This document shows positions 1 through 11,740 of a DNA stretch of 64,000 nucleotides, piece by piece. Origin of the DNA: Antilocapra americana (taxonomy: Eukaryota; Chordata; Mammalia; Artiodactyla; Antilocapridae); contig ML662449.1 of the NCBI GenBank assembly GCA_007570785.1, positions 14,468,491-14,532,490 on the forward strand, given 5' to 3'. Below the pieces are notes generated by a model. That model had not been told where the DNA came from. It did not search any database and worked only from the letters and a program-made list of their open reading frames with translations. The translations under genes were made by a program, and so were the position numbers. Numbering within the stretch: the first letter of the stretch is position 1; every line of letters begins with the position of its first letter.

Positions 1-1987
1 TAAACCTAACCTGTCCACAGGATACAGAAACCTATCAAAGCTGCTCTGATCTCAAAGGCGGATGTATGGGAGCAGCCAGTATTATCACCACCGGCACGGC
101 TCTCTCGGGAGCAATCAGTGAACTTAGCTGCTGCGATCCCGTTTATCAAGTTACCCACCCCAGCCCCTAGGGTTGAAGGGATGAATGCATGTTGCAGAAC
201 ACACTCAGGAGTGGAAAGGTCAGAGACCCTCTTTCCTCCGGAGTCCATACTACATTCCTCTGCCTTCACCTGGGGCAATAAGGGGCGAGTCCTTGGAGGA
301 CAGGGTCTGGTTTCCAAGCTGAGAAGGGCTGACAGGTCTGTTAAGGAAAAGGCAAATGTTCAGCTGCACTTCTTTATTTATCCAGCAGGTGGCAATGAGT
401 AAGTGGCAAAACTCCAAGGAGAAACATTGAGAGCCAAAGCCAGAAGGGCAACGAATCTTTAGGAATCTTTACAATTCTTAATTAAAGGCCAGCTTTTAAA
501 ATACTTAAATTTTGTTTAAATAGGCATAAAATAGAAGCCCCTCAAAAGGTTCTTAGGATTACAAACAATTGTGGCAGAAACGAGCATTTTAAATTTTTAA
601 TGAAAACAGAATTCTAAATTCAGTGTCTTTTTGTGTAAATAGATGTCTGACCAGTCCCAGTGGTGAAACAAAATAGTCTGCAGATGACCTCAGGAGACCA
701 CTCTGGGTTGTCTGGACGACAGACCAGCTGTGACCAGCAGTCTCCCTATTTCTTCCAAATTCCCCTTTCCTTGGCACAGGTGGCTTCCTCCCTCCCTGCA
801 GGAGGGGTCACAGCTTCCCATGGACACCCCAGGAGTCCAGACACAAGCAGCTGGCTCTCTCAGATAATTCTTGGCAGTTGACAGCTACACAGTCTGATAG
901 CAAGTAGTCTTCATGAACCCCACTGACAAGAGTGTTTACAGCTCTGGCCTTGAAGAAGAGAGGCTGTCCCTTCGTCAGAATGCTCACTTAGGACATGTCC
1001 CACAGAGCACATTGCCCCTGTGTGACCTCTGTCTGTATCTTCTCTTGCAGTCTTGGTTGGTAAAGTTCCTACTTAAGCCTGTTTCTCTGTCTATGATGTT
1101 GTGAATTTGCCTGAGCTCTGTTACACAACAACCTATGCTTTAAGTTGCTTTCCAAATGATGAGTGCTCCTTCTGCCTTCCAAGGTCTCACCACTGTGATC
1201 TCTCCAGGGAGCAAAAAGGATAGAGTGAGATAGCAATCTTCCTAGTTAGAATAAGGCAAGGGAAACCATGGTCTGTTTTCTAATGGACTGTCTTTAAAGC
1301 ACTTATAACGCACTGTGAGGATTTGGAATGAGACAAGGAATTTATACTTTTCATTTCTCTGTTATTACTTTTGACAGTGTTGGTTTAATTGATTTGTAAA
1401 ATTTACCCTGATAACTCTGCTCCCACTGTCTGTGGAAACATCCAGTGTTCTGAACACCCCCTTTTCCTGTGTTTTTCTGTGATGGAGGTACTGAGGCAGA
1501 GAAAAGGAAATCTTCCAATGTGAAATTAAGGCATGAAAGACTTGATCACACATACAACAACAAAGTCTCATGATTTCACAGTTCCTTGTGATGTGTTTGT
1601 ATGGACAAAATCTGTTATTTTTGGGTAACCCAATTAATGACTGAAAAACAAAGATAGAGCAGCTCTCTAAGGTTAAATTATGGAAATCCCTTTTGTACCA
1701 ATTTGCAAAAATCACTGTTCTCTTGAATGTGATTAAGATGTTGTGTTTGTGAGGGCTTGAGGGGTCAACTTATTTTTCCTTAAACCATGTCACTAAATTC
1801 CATAAGTTGATGTTGATAACCTTCTTAACCTGTAGAATTACAAAAACTCTTTATAAGTTATTGGTCTCACTCCCTAAAACCCACAATACTATATGTTTAA
1901 TTAATCACTTTTTCATAACAAGAAATTAGACTTTCAGACAGAGTGGTTATGGAAAACCCCAACACAATTCCAAAGTTGAATAAAGAT
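1..1987. other. Unclassified flank, no gene seen
   Basis: I recognise no ruminant SINE, BovB, L1 or coding exon in this stretch. The first 420 bases keep more CpG dinucleotides than the surrounding AT-rich DNA and could be part of an unrecognised retroviral LTR or a unique regulatory segment. Open frames of about 100 codons on both strands at 6-402 have no recognisable domain. A polypyrimidine-AG followed by GT near 1041-1065 looks like a tiny exon but has no support. Confidence 0.4.
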
Positions 1988-1999
1988 AATCTTGTATTT

Positions 2000-2225
2000 G
2001 GGCTTTCCAGGTGGCACTAGTGGTAAATAACCTACCTGTCAACACAGGAGACCTAAGAGGACATAGGTTCAGATCCCTGGGTTGGGAAGATTCCTTGGAG
2101 GAGGGCACGGTAACCCACTCCAGTATTTTTCCTGGAGAATCTCATGGACAAAGGAGCCTGGTAGGCTACATTCCTAAGGGTCTCAAAGAGTCGGACACAA
2201 CTGAAGCGACTTAGCACACATGCAC
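2000..2225 (+). mobile_element. Bov-tA SINE
   Basis: This is a ruminant tRNA-derived SINE. It starts with the diagnostic 'gggctttccaggtggc' head, has a B-box-like stretch around 2068-2080, and ends with the Bov-A body ('aaagagtcggacacaactga'). The flanks carry a 12-bp target-site duplication with one mismatch (1988-1999 and 2226-2237), so the insertion is complete and both edges are firm. Its internal open frame is not a gene. Confidence 0.9.
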
Positions 2226-2264
2226 AATCTTGTACTTAAATAAGAAAATATCTTGCCAATGATA

Positions 2265-2590
2265 AAGATGTGCTATGCTTAGTTGTTCAATCCTGTCCAA
2301 TTCTTTGCAATCCCATGGACTGTAGCCCACAAGGCTCCTCTGTCCATGGGGATTGTCCAAACAGGAATACTGGAGTGGGTTGCCATGCCCTCCTTCAGGC
2401 GATGATTCCAACCCAGGTCTCCTGCATTGCAGGCAGATTCTTTATCATCTACGTCACCAGGGAAGTCCAAGAATAGTGGAGTAGGTAGCCTATCCCTTTT
2501 TTTCAGGGGAACTTCCCAACCCAAGACTCAAACCAGGATCTCCTGCATTGTAGGCAGATTCTTTACCAGCTGAGCTACCCGGGAAGCCCA
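2265..2590 (-). mobile_element. Bov-tA SINE dimer (reverse)
   Basis: Two Bov-tA-type units lie head to tail on the minus strand. The first (2265-2468) ends in 'caccagggaagtcca'. The second (2469-2590) is shortened and ends in 'gctacccgggaagccca'; both endings are the reverse complement of the tRNA-like head. The dimer sits 40 bp from the plus-strand Bov-tA copy, so the two can pair as an inverted repeat. Confidence 0.85.
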
Positions 2591-2647
2591 ATGATAAAGA
2601 CACTAAAACAAGCAAACCTATGATTTTCAGTAATTTTAAGGAGTAAA

Positions 2648-2769
2648 GGGAATTCCTTCTGGTGGGCTCTGTACTTCCATTGCAAGTAGCCTGGATTTGA
2701 TTCCTGGTCAGGAAACTAAGATCGCACAAGCCACTGGGCATGGCCAAACAAAAAAAAGAGAGAGAGAAG
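2648..2769 (+). mobile_element. CHR-type tRNA-Glu SINE
   Basis: This is a cetartiodactyl tRNA-Glu SINE of the short form. The head resembles 'ggaattccttctggtggg', the B-box region is 'ggatttgattcctggtcagg', and the body ends in 'ggccaaacaaaaaaaagag'. The A-rich and GA-rich tail at the right marks the plus orientation. Confidence 0.75.
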
Positions 2770-2799
2770 CGAAGCAACATCTACGCATTTGCACATGTC

Positions 2800-3790
2800 A
2801 AGGCAATGGTTTCATTTGTTGACATTATTTGACTTGCAAATGGAAACATAATGTTTTATAATTTGCTTTTTAGGCTTAATATATCTTGGACATCTTTCCA
2901 TGTCATTCTTTCAAAAGAATATGTAATATCCCAATACATGAATATCATTATGCTAACCAATTCCATATGTATAAATACTTGCAACTTTTCAACCTTTTGC
3001 TGTTATGAACAATGCTACAATAAAAATCTTGTACAAGTATCTTTTTATCCTTGAATGATTCTTTGTATGAAATACATATTAAAACATGCTTGCTCCTTGG
3101 AAGGAAAGCTGTGACAAACCTAGACAGCATATTAAAAAGCAGAGGCATCACTCTGCCAACAAAAGTCCATATAGTAAAAGCTTGGTTTTTCCAGTAGTCA
3201 TGTACAGATGTGAGAGTTGGACGGTAAGAAGGCTGAATGCTGAAGAATTGATGCTTTTGAACTCTGGTGCTGGAGAAGACTCTTGAGAGTTCCTTGGACA
3301 GCACGGAAATCAAACCAGTCAAACCTAAAGGAAATCAACACTGAATATTCATTGGAAGGACTGATGCTGAAGCTGAAGCTCCAATAATTTGGCAACCTGA
3401 TGCGAAGAGCCAACTCATTGGAAAAGACCCTGGTGCTGGGAAAGATTGAGGGCAAGAGGAGAAGGGGGTGATAATGAGATGGTTGGATGGCATCACTGAT
3501 TCAATGGACATGAATTTGAGCAAAGTCAGGGAGATAGTGAAGGACAGGGAAGCCTGGCATGCTGCAGTACATGGGATCGCAAAGACTTTGTGACTGAACA
3601 ATTGCTAGAGGTAAAACTGCTGAGTCAAACAGTGTGATGGCTTAGATTTTAACAGATATTGCTGTGTAGTCCCTCCAAAAAACTAAACCACTATATGTTG
3701 TTGTATAAACACTGTATCAGGATAGGGCCATAATTTTCAGAGTTTTGTAGCATGGAAACTCTTTCTTTGCAAGAAATCTTTCTCAGAATC
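2800..3790 (-). mobile_element. L1 3' end, split by BovB
   Basis: Both sides of the BovB at 3088-3600 read as one reverse-strand L1 3' region. The left part has the typical 'ttgctgttatgaacaatgct' signature and the right part has 'aaactgctgagtcaaaca'. The continuity across the BovB shows that the L1 is older. Subfamily (L1M type) is a guess from divergence. Confidence 0.7.
3088..3600 (+). mobile_element. BovB LINE, 3' part
   Basis: This is a 5'-truncated BovB in plus orientation carrying the C-terminal end of its single ORF and the 3' terminus ('gtgactgaac'). Translated fragments such as 'YRCESWTVRRLNAEELM' match the conserved region downstream of the reverse transcriptase, but the frame is broken several times. 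It interrupts a minus-strand L1. Confidence 0.9.
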
Positions 3791-4238
3791 CAGAACGTGA
3801 ATCAGAAAAGGAGCTTCATTTTGGCAGGAGCTGAAACAGAGGTGGAAGGCCTGCAGCTCTGCTTACCTGTCTCTGCGGTACCTCCAGTGTGACCTCCTGG
3901 AACACAGAACAACACAGTACAGACAGTTCTTTCTTTGTCCTCAAATATTATTTGGCTGAAAGTAGGACTAACATAATAGAAGACTTAAAAATTATGCAAT
4001 CCCTAATTATACTTCAATTTCAGACACAATTTTTAGTAATTTAGTCCCAGCATTTTTTATGTGCTCTTTCATTGGTTTCTTTTTCTTTACAACGAGCATC
4101 TGATTGTGGCAAAGTTCTGGTCCTTTTGGACAGTCAAATAATTTACACCTTTGTCTAAATTGTACTGAATGTATGAATCCTAAATTTGCTCTCACTGGAA
4201 TCAACACATTCATTTTGGGGTTCTCCGCATTTTATTTT
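3791..4238. other. No recognised feature
   Basis: I see ordinary AT-rich sequence with no coding signature and no repeat that I can name. Confidence 0.4.
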
Positions 4239-4239
4239 T

Positions 4240-4514
4240 TTAATTTTTTCAATTTATTTATTTGGCTGTGCTGAGTCTTCATTGGTGTGCACAGGCTTTC
4301 TCTAGTTGCAGTGAGTAGGGGCTACTCTCTACTTGTGGGGCTCGGGCTTCTCACTGTGGTGGAGCATGGGATCTGAGGTGTGAGGGTTTCAGTAGTTGTG
4401 GCACTCAGGCTTTGTTGCCTTGCAGCACGTGGACTCCTCCTGGACCAGGGACTGAACCCATGTCCTCTGCATTGGCAAGCAGATTCCCAACCACTGGACA
4501 ACCAGGGAAGTCCA
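4240..4514 (-). mobile_element. CHR-type SINE, long form (reverse)
   Basis: This is a near full-length tRNA-Glu SINE in reverse: T-rich tail on the left, the 'ctagttgcagtgagtagggg' body, then 'caaccactggacaaccagg' and 'gaagtcca', the complement of the tRNA-like head, on the right. It includes the internal 'cttgttgccttgcagcacgt' block found only in long CHR copies. Confidence 0.85.
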
Positions 4515-5619
4515 AGTTCTCTTCATTTTAATAAAAATAAATATTCAAATATTTTATTTTTAATATTCAACATTTGAATAAAACCTTCAAATAATTATAT
4601 AAACTCATCAACAAAAGTAGTGACTTCCCAAACTGAACCTCTTGGTTCTATCATCATGTATTTCAAAATGTTAATTCACTGATAGAGAAAAATGTGAACT
4701 GAGGGAAAGGTGAGTTGGAGTGTGAGCAGAAAGGCAGGCGGTAAAGATCTGAAGAATCACCTATGTATTAGTATTATTGCAATCACTGACTCTATTCAGT
4801 GATTTAGAAGCCTACTTGGATTTTTTTCTTCTTGCCTATTTGCAATAGCTTTATCAGATTTGAACAAGCTTATTGCTTCCAGGAAAACAATTGAAAGCAG
4901 AGTGCACCAGGTAAAGAATACAGAAACGTCCCATTCGGCTGGGGAGCCACTTCAGATCCTAGCTTCTGTGAGATTCTTCTACCAGGGGCCTCTGCCTCCC
5001 CTGGTTTTCCAGAAGAATGCTCATCAATCTGTTTTCTCCCTAAACCTTTTCACTTTTATTGTGATTTTTGTCAGACTGAAGAGAAATCATCCAAGATTTA
5101 TTTCAAGTTAATTCACATAGGTATAATTAGGCTTATTATTTTTAACCAACCAGGTATTGTCCCCTTTTTCATCACTATGTAATGCTTCTTATAAACATCC
5201 AGAAATCCTGGCTCTTAGAGAGAAGGCTGGAACACATTCACCTCTCTAAACGGAGCAGATCTTTAGCCTCAATCAGAGGCTTACTGTGAAGAAAGAAAAA
5301 AACTCAGTAGAAAATACACAGAATACTGGAATGATTTTATTCATTGATTCAACAAATGTAGAATGGAGCAATGTGCTAGTTTCTAAAAGAGTACAAAAAG
5401 TATAAACTATGATCACTGCTCAGAGTTTGTGATATTGTCAGGGCAACTAGGCTCACACCCTAAAAAAGTTACATGATAATTTAAGTAGTTCATGAATGTG
5501 AAATGTGTGATACAGATTATGGTTGCTATAGAAGACCCAGTTTCAGATTCTTAGTTCATTAACACCCTTATAGTTTCACATGCCCTTTTCCCTGCTTTAG
5601 ACTTTTTGTCCAGCCACTT
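4515..5619. other. Plain sequence with an L2-like patch
   Basis: Mostly unassigned sequence. Bases 5336-5540 ('attcattgattcaacaaatg' and the following 200 bases) resemble the reverse strand of a LINE-2 3' end, which normally ends in tandem TGAATGAA. Nothing suggests an exon. Confidence 0.4.
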
Positions 5620-6060
5620 TCTTTTTTGCAATTAAACAAAATTTTAATTTTTCATGGAGTATAATTGCTTTACAATATTGTGTTAGTTTTTGCTATACAA
5701 CAATGTGAATCATTGTAGTTTTGATTTGCATTTCTCCAACAATTACCTATGTTGGGCATTTTTTCATGTCTCTGTTGGCCACTTGTATGTCTTATTTGGA
5801 GAAATGTATATTTAGATCTTCAGCCCAGTTTTTGATTGGGTTTTTTGTTTTCTTGTTATTAAGTTGTATGAACTGTTTGTATATTTTAGAAATGAAGCTC
5901 TTGTCAGTTGCATCATTTGCAAATATTTTTTCCCAGTCTGTTATTTGTCTTTTTGTTTTCTTTATAGTTTCCTTTGTTGTGCAAAACTTGTAAGTTTGAT
6001 TAGGTCCCATTTGTTTTAGTTTTTTATTTCCCTTTTCTTGGGAGTGTCCATCTTTAAAAG
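5620..6060 (-). mobile_element. L1 3' region (reverse)
   Basis: The reverse-strand L1 signature runs through this segment: 'tttgatttgcatttctcc', 'agcccagtttttgattggg' and 'aaatattttttcccagtctg' in the usual order. Frames on both strands (5721-5993 and 5792-6157) are by-products of this AT-rich region. Confidence 0.75.
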
Positions 6061-6120
6061 AAAGGAATTTTGAAAAAAATTTGTGAACATGTTTTAAAGC
6101 TACTATATCTCTCAAACTAT

Positions 6121-6248
6121 TTTTTTTTATTTTGTTTTGTTTTTGGCTGTCCCACATGGCATTTGGAATTTCTCTGACCAGATATCAAATCTGTGCCCCT
6201 TGTGGTAGAAACTCAGAGTCTTAAGCACTGGACCACCAAGGATGTCCT
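6121..6248 (-). mobile_element. CHR-type SINE, short (reverse)
   Basis: A T-rich tail on the left is followed by 'ggctgtcccacatggca', then by 'agcactggaccaccaagg', the reverse complement of a tRNA-Glu SINE head. The copy is diverged. Confidence 0.75.
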
Positions 6249-6489
6249 TTCAAACCATTTTTAGCCTGCTAGTTCTTCAAGCTACTTTGCTGTTCTTACT
6301 CCTCCCAGTATCATGGTTCTCAAAATAGTGATCTACTCCGTTCCTTAGTTTCTCATTACCCAATATTGAACTATTGTTGATAGTCCAGATTATTAGCACC
6401 TAAATGAACACTACTGCTATTGAATACAATATCCAAATTAGCACAGCATTCAAGGCCCTACAAAAGTTAACTGCAACTTGCCTTTTCCT

Positions 6490-6830
6490 TTTACCTCCCT
6501 GTTTCATTTACACTTCAGCCAGTTGGACTGATCATTCCCCACTTGTACCCTCTGCTTTCCCACCTTTGCGCCTTTGCTCAGGTGGTTTCCCTCACCAGAA
6601 AGGCTCTCCTTGCTTTCTCAATTGGTCAAGATCCAGTTCAAATGCCATATTATCCAAGAGTTCCTTGATCTTCTCACCCAGAAACATTCCCTTCCTCCTC
6701 TACACATGAAAGCACGTTGTCAACTTTACTGCAGACACCTCATTTTATACCATATTATGTACATCTTTGTATTCTTTTCAGCATCCTAACAATACCTGGC
6801 TCATAATAAGTCCATCATCTTCTTCAAATG
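6490..6830 (+). mobile_element. LINE-2 3' end
   Basis: The order 'gcctttgctcaggtggtttcc', 'agatccagttcaaatgcc' and 'cctggctcataataag' matches the diverged 3' end of mammalian L2 in plus orientation. The terminal TGAATGAA repeat is degraded to 'aaatgaatac'. The two overlapping frames here are not genes. Confidence 0.65.
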
Positions 6831-8130
6831 AATACATTTACCTAAATCATTAAGATTTAATTTTACTCTCATCAGAAGACTTATTAAGGTCCTTAGAGTC
6901 TTCAAATCTATTAGACTAACATATTAAAGCTAAGGGAAATTGTAGAATGGTCTATGCTAAATTAAAAAAGTCTTATTTGAACAATTTTAATGGAGTGACT
7001 CAAATTAAATCACAAATATTCTCCAAAAAGGTTTGCTTCTGAGATATGTTTGCATATAGTATTTCTACAATTCCTGGTCAACATGAAATTTCCATGGAAA
7101 CAGATCACACATACTGGAGAAGAAAGAACTGAATTGTGTTTGAGTTGCATTTTGCATCTCCATGGAGCTATTGTGCTAAATATTTGAGTGCACAGGGAAA
7201 GTATAATTGAAAACCACCTAAGTAAAGACATAATATTTAATGCTTGTAAAAATGACAATATCTGCTGTGAGTTTTAAAGATTTTTTTTAACACATGAGGA
7301 TAATATAAAGTTCAAATATGTCTTGACTCATAATATCAGCATGTAAAATACCCCTTTGCCTCTTTGCTAGTCCATAAAAGGGAAAGAAATTAAATGCTCA
7401 GCACAGAAAGGGGGATCATGATGTTTTTGTCCCCTAGAAAAAATGATTTCTTCTGGATATCATTCAGCTATTTGTACAAAAAAGCTTCTAGACTAGATTC
7501 ATTGTCTGTCAATTAGATATCTAACAATTTTGATTTGAAATATGACTAATCATATAAGGAAAGTTTGCTTAAAACATATGGAGAGAAACTCAAAGATTAA
7601 AATATTTTTTACTCACTAAATGGTGCTATAAATCTTTCTGATTTATGATTTGAGAAATGTATTTTTTCCTAGGCACTATAAAAACTTACCCTTAGTTAAA
7701 ACTACTTAAAATCACTAGAAAGACTATATCTTAAACGTTATCTTTCTCTAATCTGTCTTTGTAAAATTAATCTACCTTTGTAAATTAAAATTCTTAGACA
7801 TTGTTTCATACAACTCAAAATGTTCAAGAGGTATCATAAACACCTTACGATTTTCTTCAAATTCTCATGTATCAGCTGTACCTTTATTTCTACATCGCAA
7901 TAAATGTAACCAGAGCAAATATAACATAGAAAAGATGAAAAGAATTACAAAAGTTATATGTTGTGCTCATTGAAAATGTGCACATAGGCTATTAATATAA
8001 AGAAGTTTGTAATAAAAACCAATTAATTGTTATGGTTGTAGAACAAATAATAATAGTGTGATGTTACTTCTATATATTAATAGCCTATGGAAGCATTGCT
8101 AAAGGCAAGTTTAATGTATTAGAAACATAC
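6831..8130. other. No recognised feature
   Basis: A stretch of about 1.3 kb of AT-rich DNA in which I see no repeat signature, CpG cluster or coding frame longer than about 80 codons. Confidence 0.45.
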
Positions 8131-8344
8131 TTTGTTGTTGTTTAGTTGCTAAGTCCTGTCTCACTCTTTTGCGACCCCATGAACTATAGTCCACCAGGCT
8201 CCTCTGTCCATGGAATTTCCCAGGCAAGAATACTGGAGTGGGTTGTCATTTCTTTCTCCAGGGGATTTTCCCAATCCAGGGACCAAACCTGTGTCTCCTG
8301 CATTGCAGGCAGATTCTTTACCGTCTGAGCCACCAGGGAAGCCC
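8131..8344 (-). mobile_element. Bov-tA SINE (reverse)
   Basis: A complete reverse-strand copy runs from 'gttgttgtttagttgctaag' on the left to 'tgagccaccagggaagccca' on the right. The short motif 'catactt' lies on both sides and may be what is left of a target-site duplication. Both strands are open for 60-128 codons, which is a property of the SINE. Confidence 0.92.
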
Positions 8345-9395
8345 AGTATCATACTTAGCTTGTTCTTTACCAAAATTTATCTTACAAAAAAAAGAGTATC
8401 GTTTATTCTGCCATGGTCAAAAACTGTTAAAACTCAAGAAAATAAAAGTAAAAACAAAACCAAAATAAACAACAGCAGAAAGCTGCCAATAGACTATCAC
8501 TTCTATCTCAATGATTTTAATTATCTTCTGATAACTACACTCCAGTTTGAATTTGAATGTAACCTCTATATAGTTGGGCAGAATAAGGCTGAGTGATAAC
8601 CGCCCCACCCCCACCCCCGCCCACCAACCCATGGGTTTGCTGCATGCTAACTTTCCCTACTTGGGGAAGGGCTGCCTCCTAGATCTATGCCTCTGTTTCC
8701 TCGCCTGTCTTTGTAGGGCTGCCTGTATCTTCAACTAAACTACAGGCAAACATGCTTACAAGCATTGCTCAGTTTATTAATCAACTGGCATAATGTCTGA
8801 GGATTTAAATACCTGAAAACCAAGATCCTGAAAAAGGGAGTAATAATAATTCTTGGACTCCAGAATAAAGACTCTGCCAAGAAACAATCTTAAATGTCAA
8901 AAAATAGGAGAAAGATTAAAATTAAGATATTAAAAATGACTACTTTGTCAGGTAGTTAACACATATCATTGTATTTAACTCCTAATGCTCCTGAAAAGTT
9001 GGCATTTTATCATGACTGAGCTGAGAAAGATCACCTACCTCTAGTCACACTGCTAGTTTTTTAGAAACTAGAATCTGAATTCAGACTTGTTTAAAAACCT
9101 CACATTCTTCTTCTGTATTATACTGCTATAGCAATATCATAAAATATTAGGCAGCCCTTAAAATAAAAAACATGATGACTCTATCCAATTTGAAGAAAAT
9201 GGATGATGAAGCAAAATGTAATGTAAATGAAAAAGAAAAATGTAAATGAAGCATAATATAAAAATATAAATGTTCAATAATCCTAAAATCATTTATGAGA
9301 GGGGATTGAGACAAATTAAAATAGTTGCCACTTTAGAGCATATATATTGATAAATTTATACTTAAATATTTCACCTTGTGGAATTGTTATAAATA
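8345..9395. other. No recognised feature; short C-rich patch
   Basis: Unassigned sequence. Bases 8601-8627 form a C-rich low-complexity patch ('ccccacccccacccccgccc'). The rest is AT-rich with no exon signature. Confidence 0.4.
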
Positions 9396-11312
9396 TTATT
9401 TTAAAACTTTTGATTTTTCATTTCATTACAAAAAAATACAACTGATTTTTTGTGTGTCTTGACCTTATAAACTTGCTAAACTCACTAGTTCTAGAAGATT
9501 TATTGGGGTGGAGGGGATAGATTCCTTGGAGTATTCTTTGTAGATAATCAATTCATCTTCAGATTTCTTCCTTTATAATCCATATACCTTTTATTGATTT
9601 TTCTTGTTTCCAATGCCTAGGTCTTCCACAACGATGCTGAATAAGAGCAATGAGAGAGACAGCCTTGTCTTGATTTTAAGGGGAAGCAGTCAGCCATTCA
9701 TTGCTGAGTATGTCAACTGTACATTTTTTTGAGGATGCCCTTTATCATATTGAGAAAAGTCCTTTCTATCCCTAGGTTGCTGAAAGTTGTTTTTTTTAAA
9801 TCATGAATTGTAATTTAACTTTCTCAAATTATTTTGCTGCATCAATTAAATGTCATGTGGTTTTTCTTCTTTAGTAAGTTGGCAGATTAAATTGTCAATA
9901 CTGAACAACGCCTCCATTCCCAGACTAAACCTTGTTTGGTCATGAATATTATTCTTTTTTTATATTACTGAATTCAATTTGTAAACATTTTGTTGAAGAT
10001 TTTTCTATAATCATGAGGGACACTGAGTTGGTTTCCTTTTCTTGTAATATCTTTGTTTTTAAATCAGGGTAACGATGGCCTCATAAAATGAGTTCAAGCT
10101 TTTTCTTCATGCCTCTCTGTTTTATCTTGGATGAGTTTTGGTAGTATTTGGTTTTTGAGGAATTGGTACATTCCACCTAAGTTGTTGAGTTTATATGTAC
10201 AGATTTGTTCATATCATTCTCTTACTATCTTTTTAATGTGTGTAGAGTCTAGTAATATCCATTCTTTCAGTCTGGATATTCGTAAATTGTGTCATCTCTC
10301 TTTCTTAGTCAGTCTTGATAAGGGGTTTTATCAATTTTATTGATTCTTTCAAAGGAACAGCTTTTTGATTATAGATTTTCTCTACCTGTTTTCAACTTAA
10401 TTTTTATGCCCCATCTTTATTTTTTCCTTCTTTCTTCTTGTTTTAGGCTTATTTTGCTTCTCTTTCTCTAGTTTTCTTAAAATGAAAACTGAGGTCAAAG
10501 ATTTGAGACCCTCCTTCTTTTCTAATATAAGCATTTTAAAGCTGTAAAATTTCCTCTAAGCTAAGTTTAGCTGCATCTCACAAATTTTGTTGGATTATAT
10601 TTTCTCTTTTTTTAAAACTTCAAAACATTTTCTAATTTCTTTTAAGACGTTCTCTTTGTCCCAGGGATTATTTAAAAGTATATTGCTTAATTTCCAAGTG
10701 TTTTGAGAGCTTCTTGTTATCTTTATGCTATTGATTCTATTATGTCAGAGAACATACTTTGCATTATTTCTAATTCTTCTAATTTATTATGACTTAGGAC
10801 CTAGGATATAGTCAAATCTTGGTAAATCTTCCCTGGGCACCTGCAAACAATGTGTATTGTGTTGTTGGGTGGAGTGTTGTATAAATGTCCATTAGATCTG
10901 ATATTCCTTTTAAAAAAATTCATTAGCACTATTATATTGCATCTTTATTCCTTGGGTTCTTGATTACAATGATGATTAGGCAAATCCTTCCAAATTCTAT
11001 TTGAAGTATAGTAGTTTTGGAATGATAAATTTATAAACTCTGGTGTTAAGTTCTTTTATATCTATATCTTGTGTTCTTGTTGATTTTCTGTTCACTAGTT
11101 TGTATATTACCAAGAGAGAAGTATTGAAGTCCCCAACTATGATTGTTGATATGTATATTTCTTCTTTTACTTCTGACAGGCTTTGCTTCATGTATTTTGA
11201 AGCTTTGCGATTAGGTGCCTAAACAATGTCTGCTTAACTAACTGACTTCTTTATTGTCGTGAAATCATCTTTACCCTGGTTACTTCCTTTGCTCTGAAGT
11301 CTACCTTTATGT

Positions 11313-11475
11313 TTTTGTTGTTGTTTAGTCACTAAATCATGTCCAACTCTTTGTGACCCCACGGACTGCAGCACACCAGGCTTCCCTGTTGTTCACTATC
11401 ACCCAGAGTTTGCTCAAGTTCATGTCCACTGAGTTGGTGATGCTATCTAACCATCTCATCCTCTGCTGCCTTGTC
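11313..11475 (-). mobile_element. BovB 3' terminus fragment
   Basis: About 160 bases match the BovB 3' end in reverse ('gactgcagcacaccaggctt', 'gagttggtgatgctatc'). The fragment lies inside the old L1, so it is a 5'-truncated younger insertion. Confidence 0.85.
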
Positions 11476-11651
11476 TGATAGCAATATAGCCATTCCAATT
11501 TTCTTTTTATTAGAGTTTTTAAAATATATCTTTTAAAATTATTTACTATTTAATCTCTAAATCATACTTGAAGTGAGTTTCTCATACACAGCACATGTTG
11601 GGTCATGAACTTTTTTGGTTGATTTTGACAGTATCTGTTTTTTAGTTGGTA

Positions 11652-11740
11652 TATGGACAGAGGAGCCTGGCAGGCTACAGTCCATGAGTTGCAAAGAGAA
11701 GGCCATGACTGAAGAAACTTAACATGATTTAACACAGAAG
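11652..11740 (+). mobile_element. Bov-A SINE fragment
   Basis: Only the 3' Bov-A body is present ('ggacagaggagcctggcagg' and a diverged 'gcaaagagaaggccatgactg'). It sits in the old L1, about 180 bp from the BovB fragment. Confidence 0.8.

Noticed and set aside
6..402. 103- and 94-codon overlapping frames at the left edge
   Set aside because: They are antisense to each other, lack recognisable domains and splice context; retained only as an unclassified segment.
1041..1065. Possible mini-exon (acceptor, 9 bases, donor)
   Set aside because: Acceptor- and donor-like strings are frequent by chance; there is no reading frame or partner exon.
2068..2080. tRNA-like B-box sequences in many Bov-tA and CHR copies
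   Set aside because: These are tRNA-derived SINE heads, not tRNA genes; cloverleaf arms and the anticodon loop are decayed and each is followed by a SINE body.
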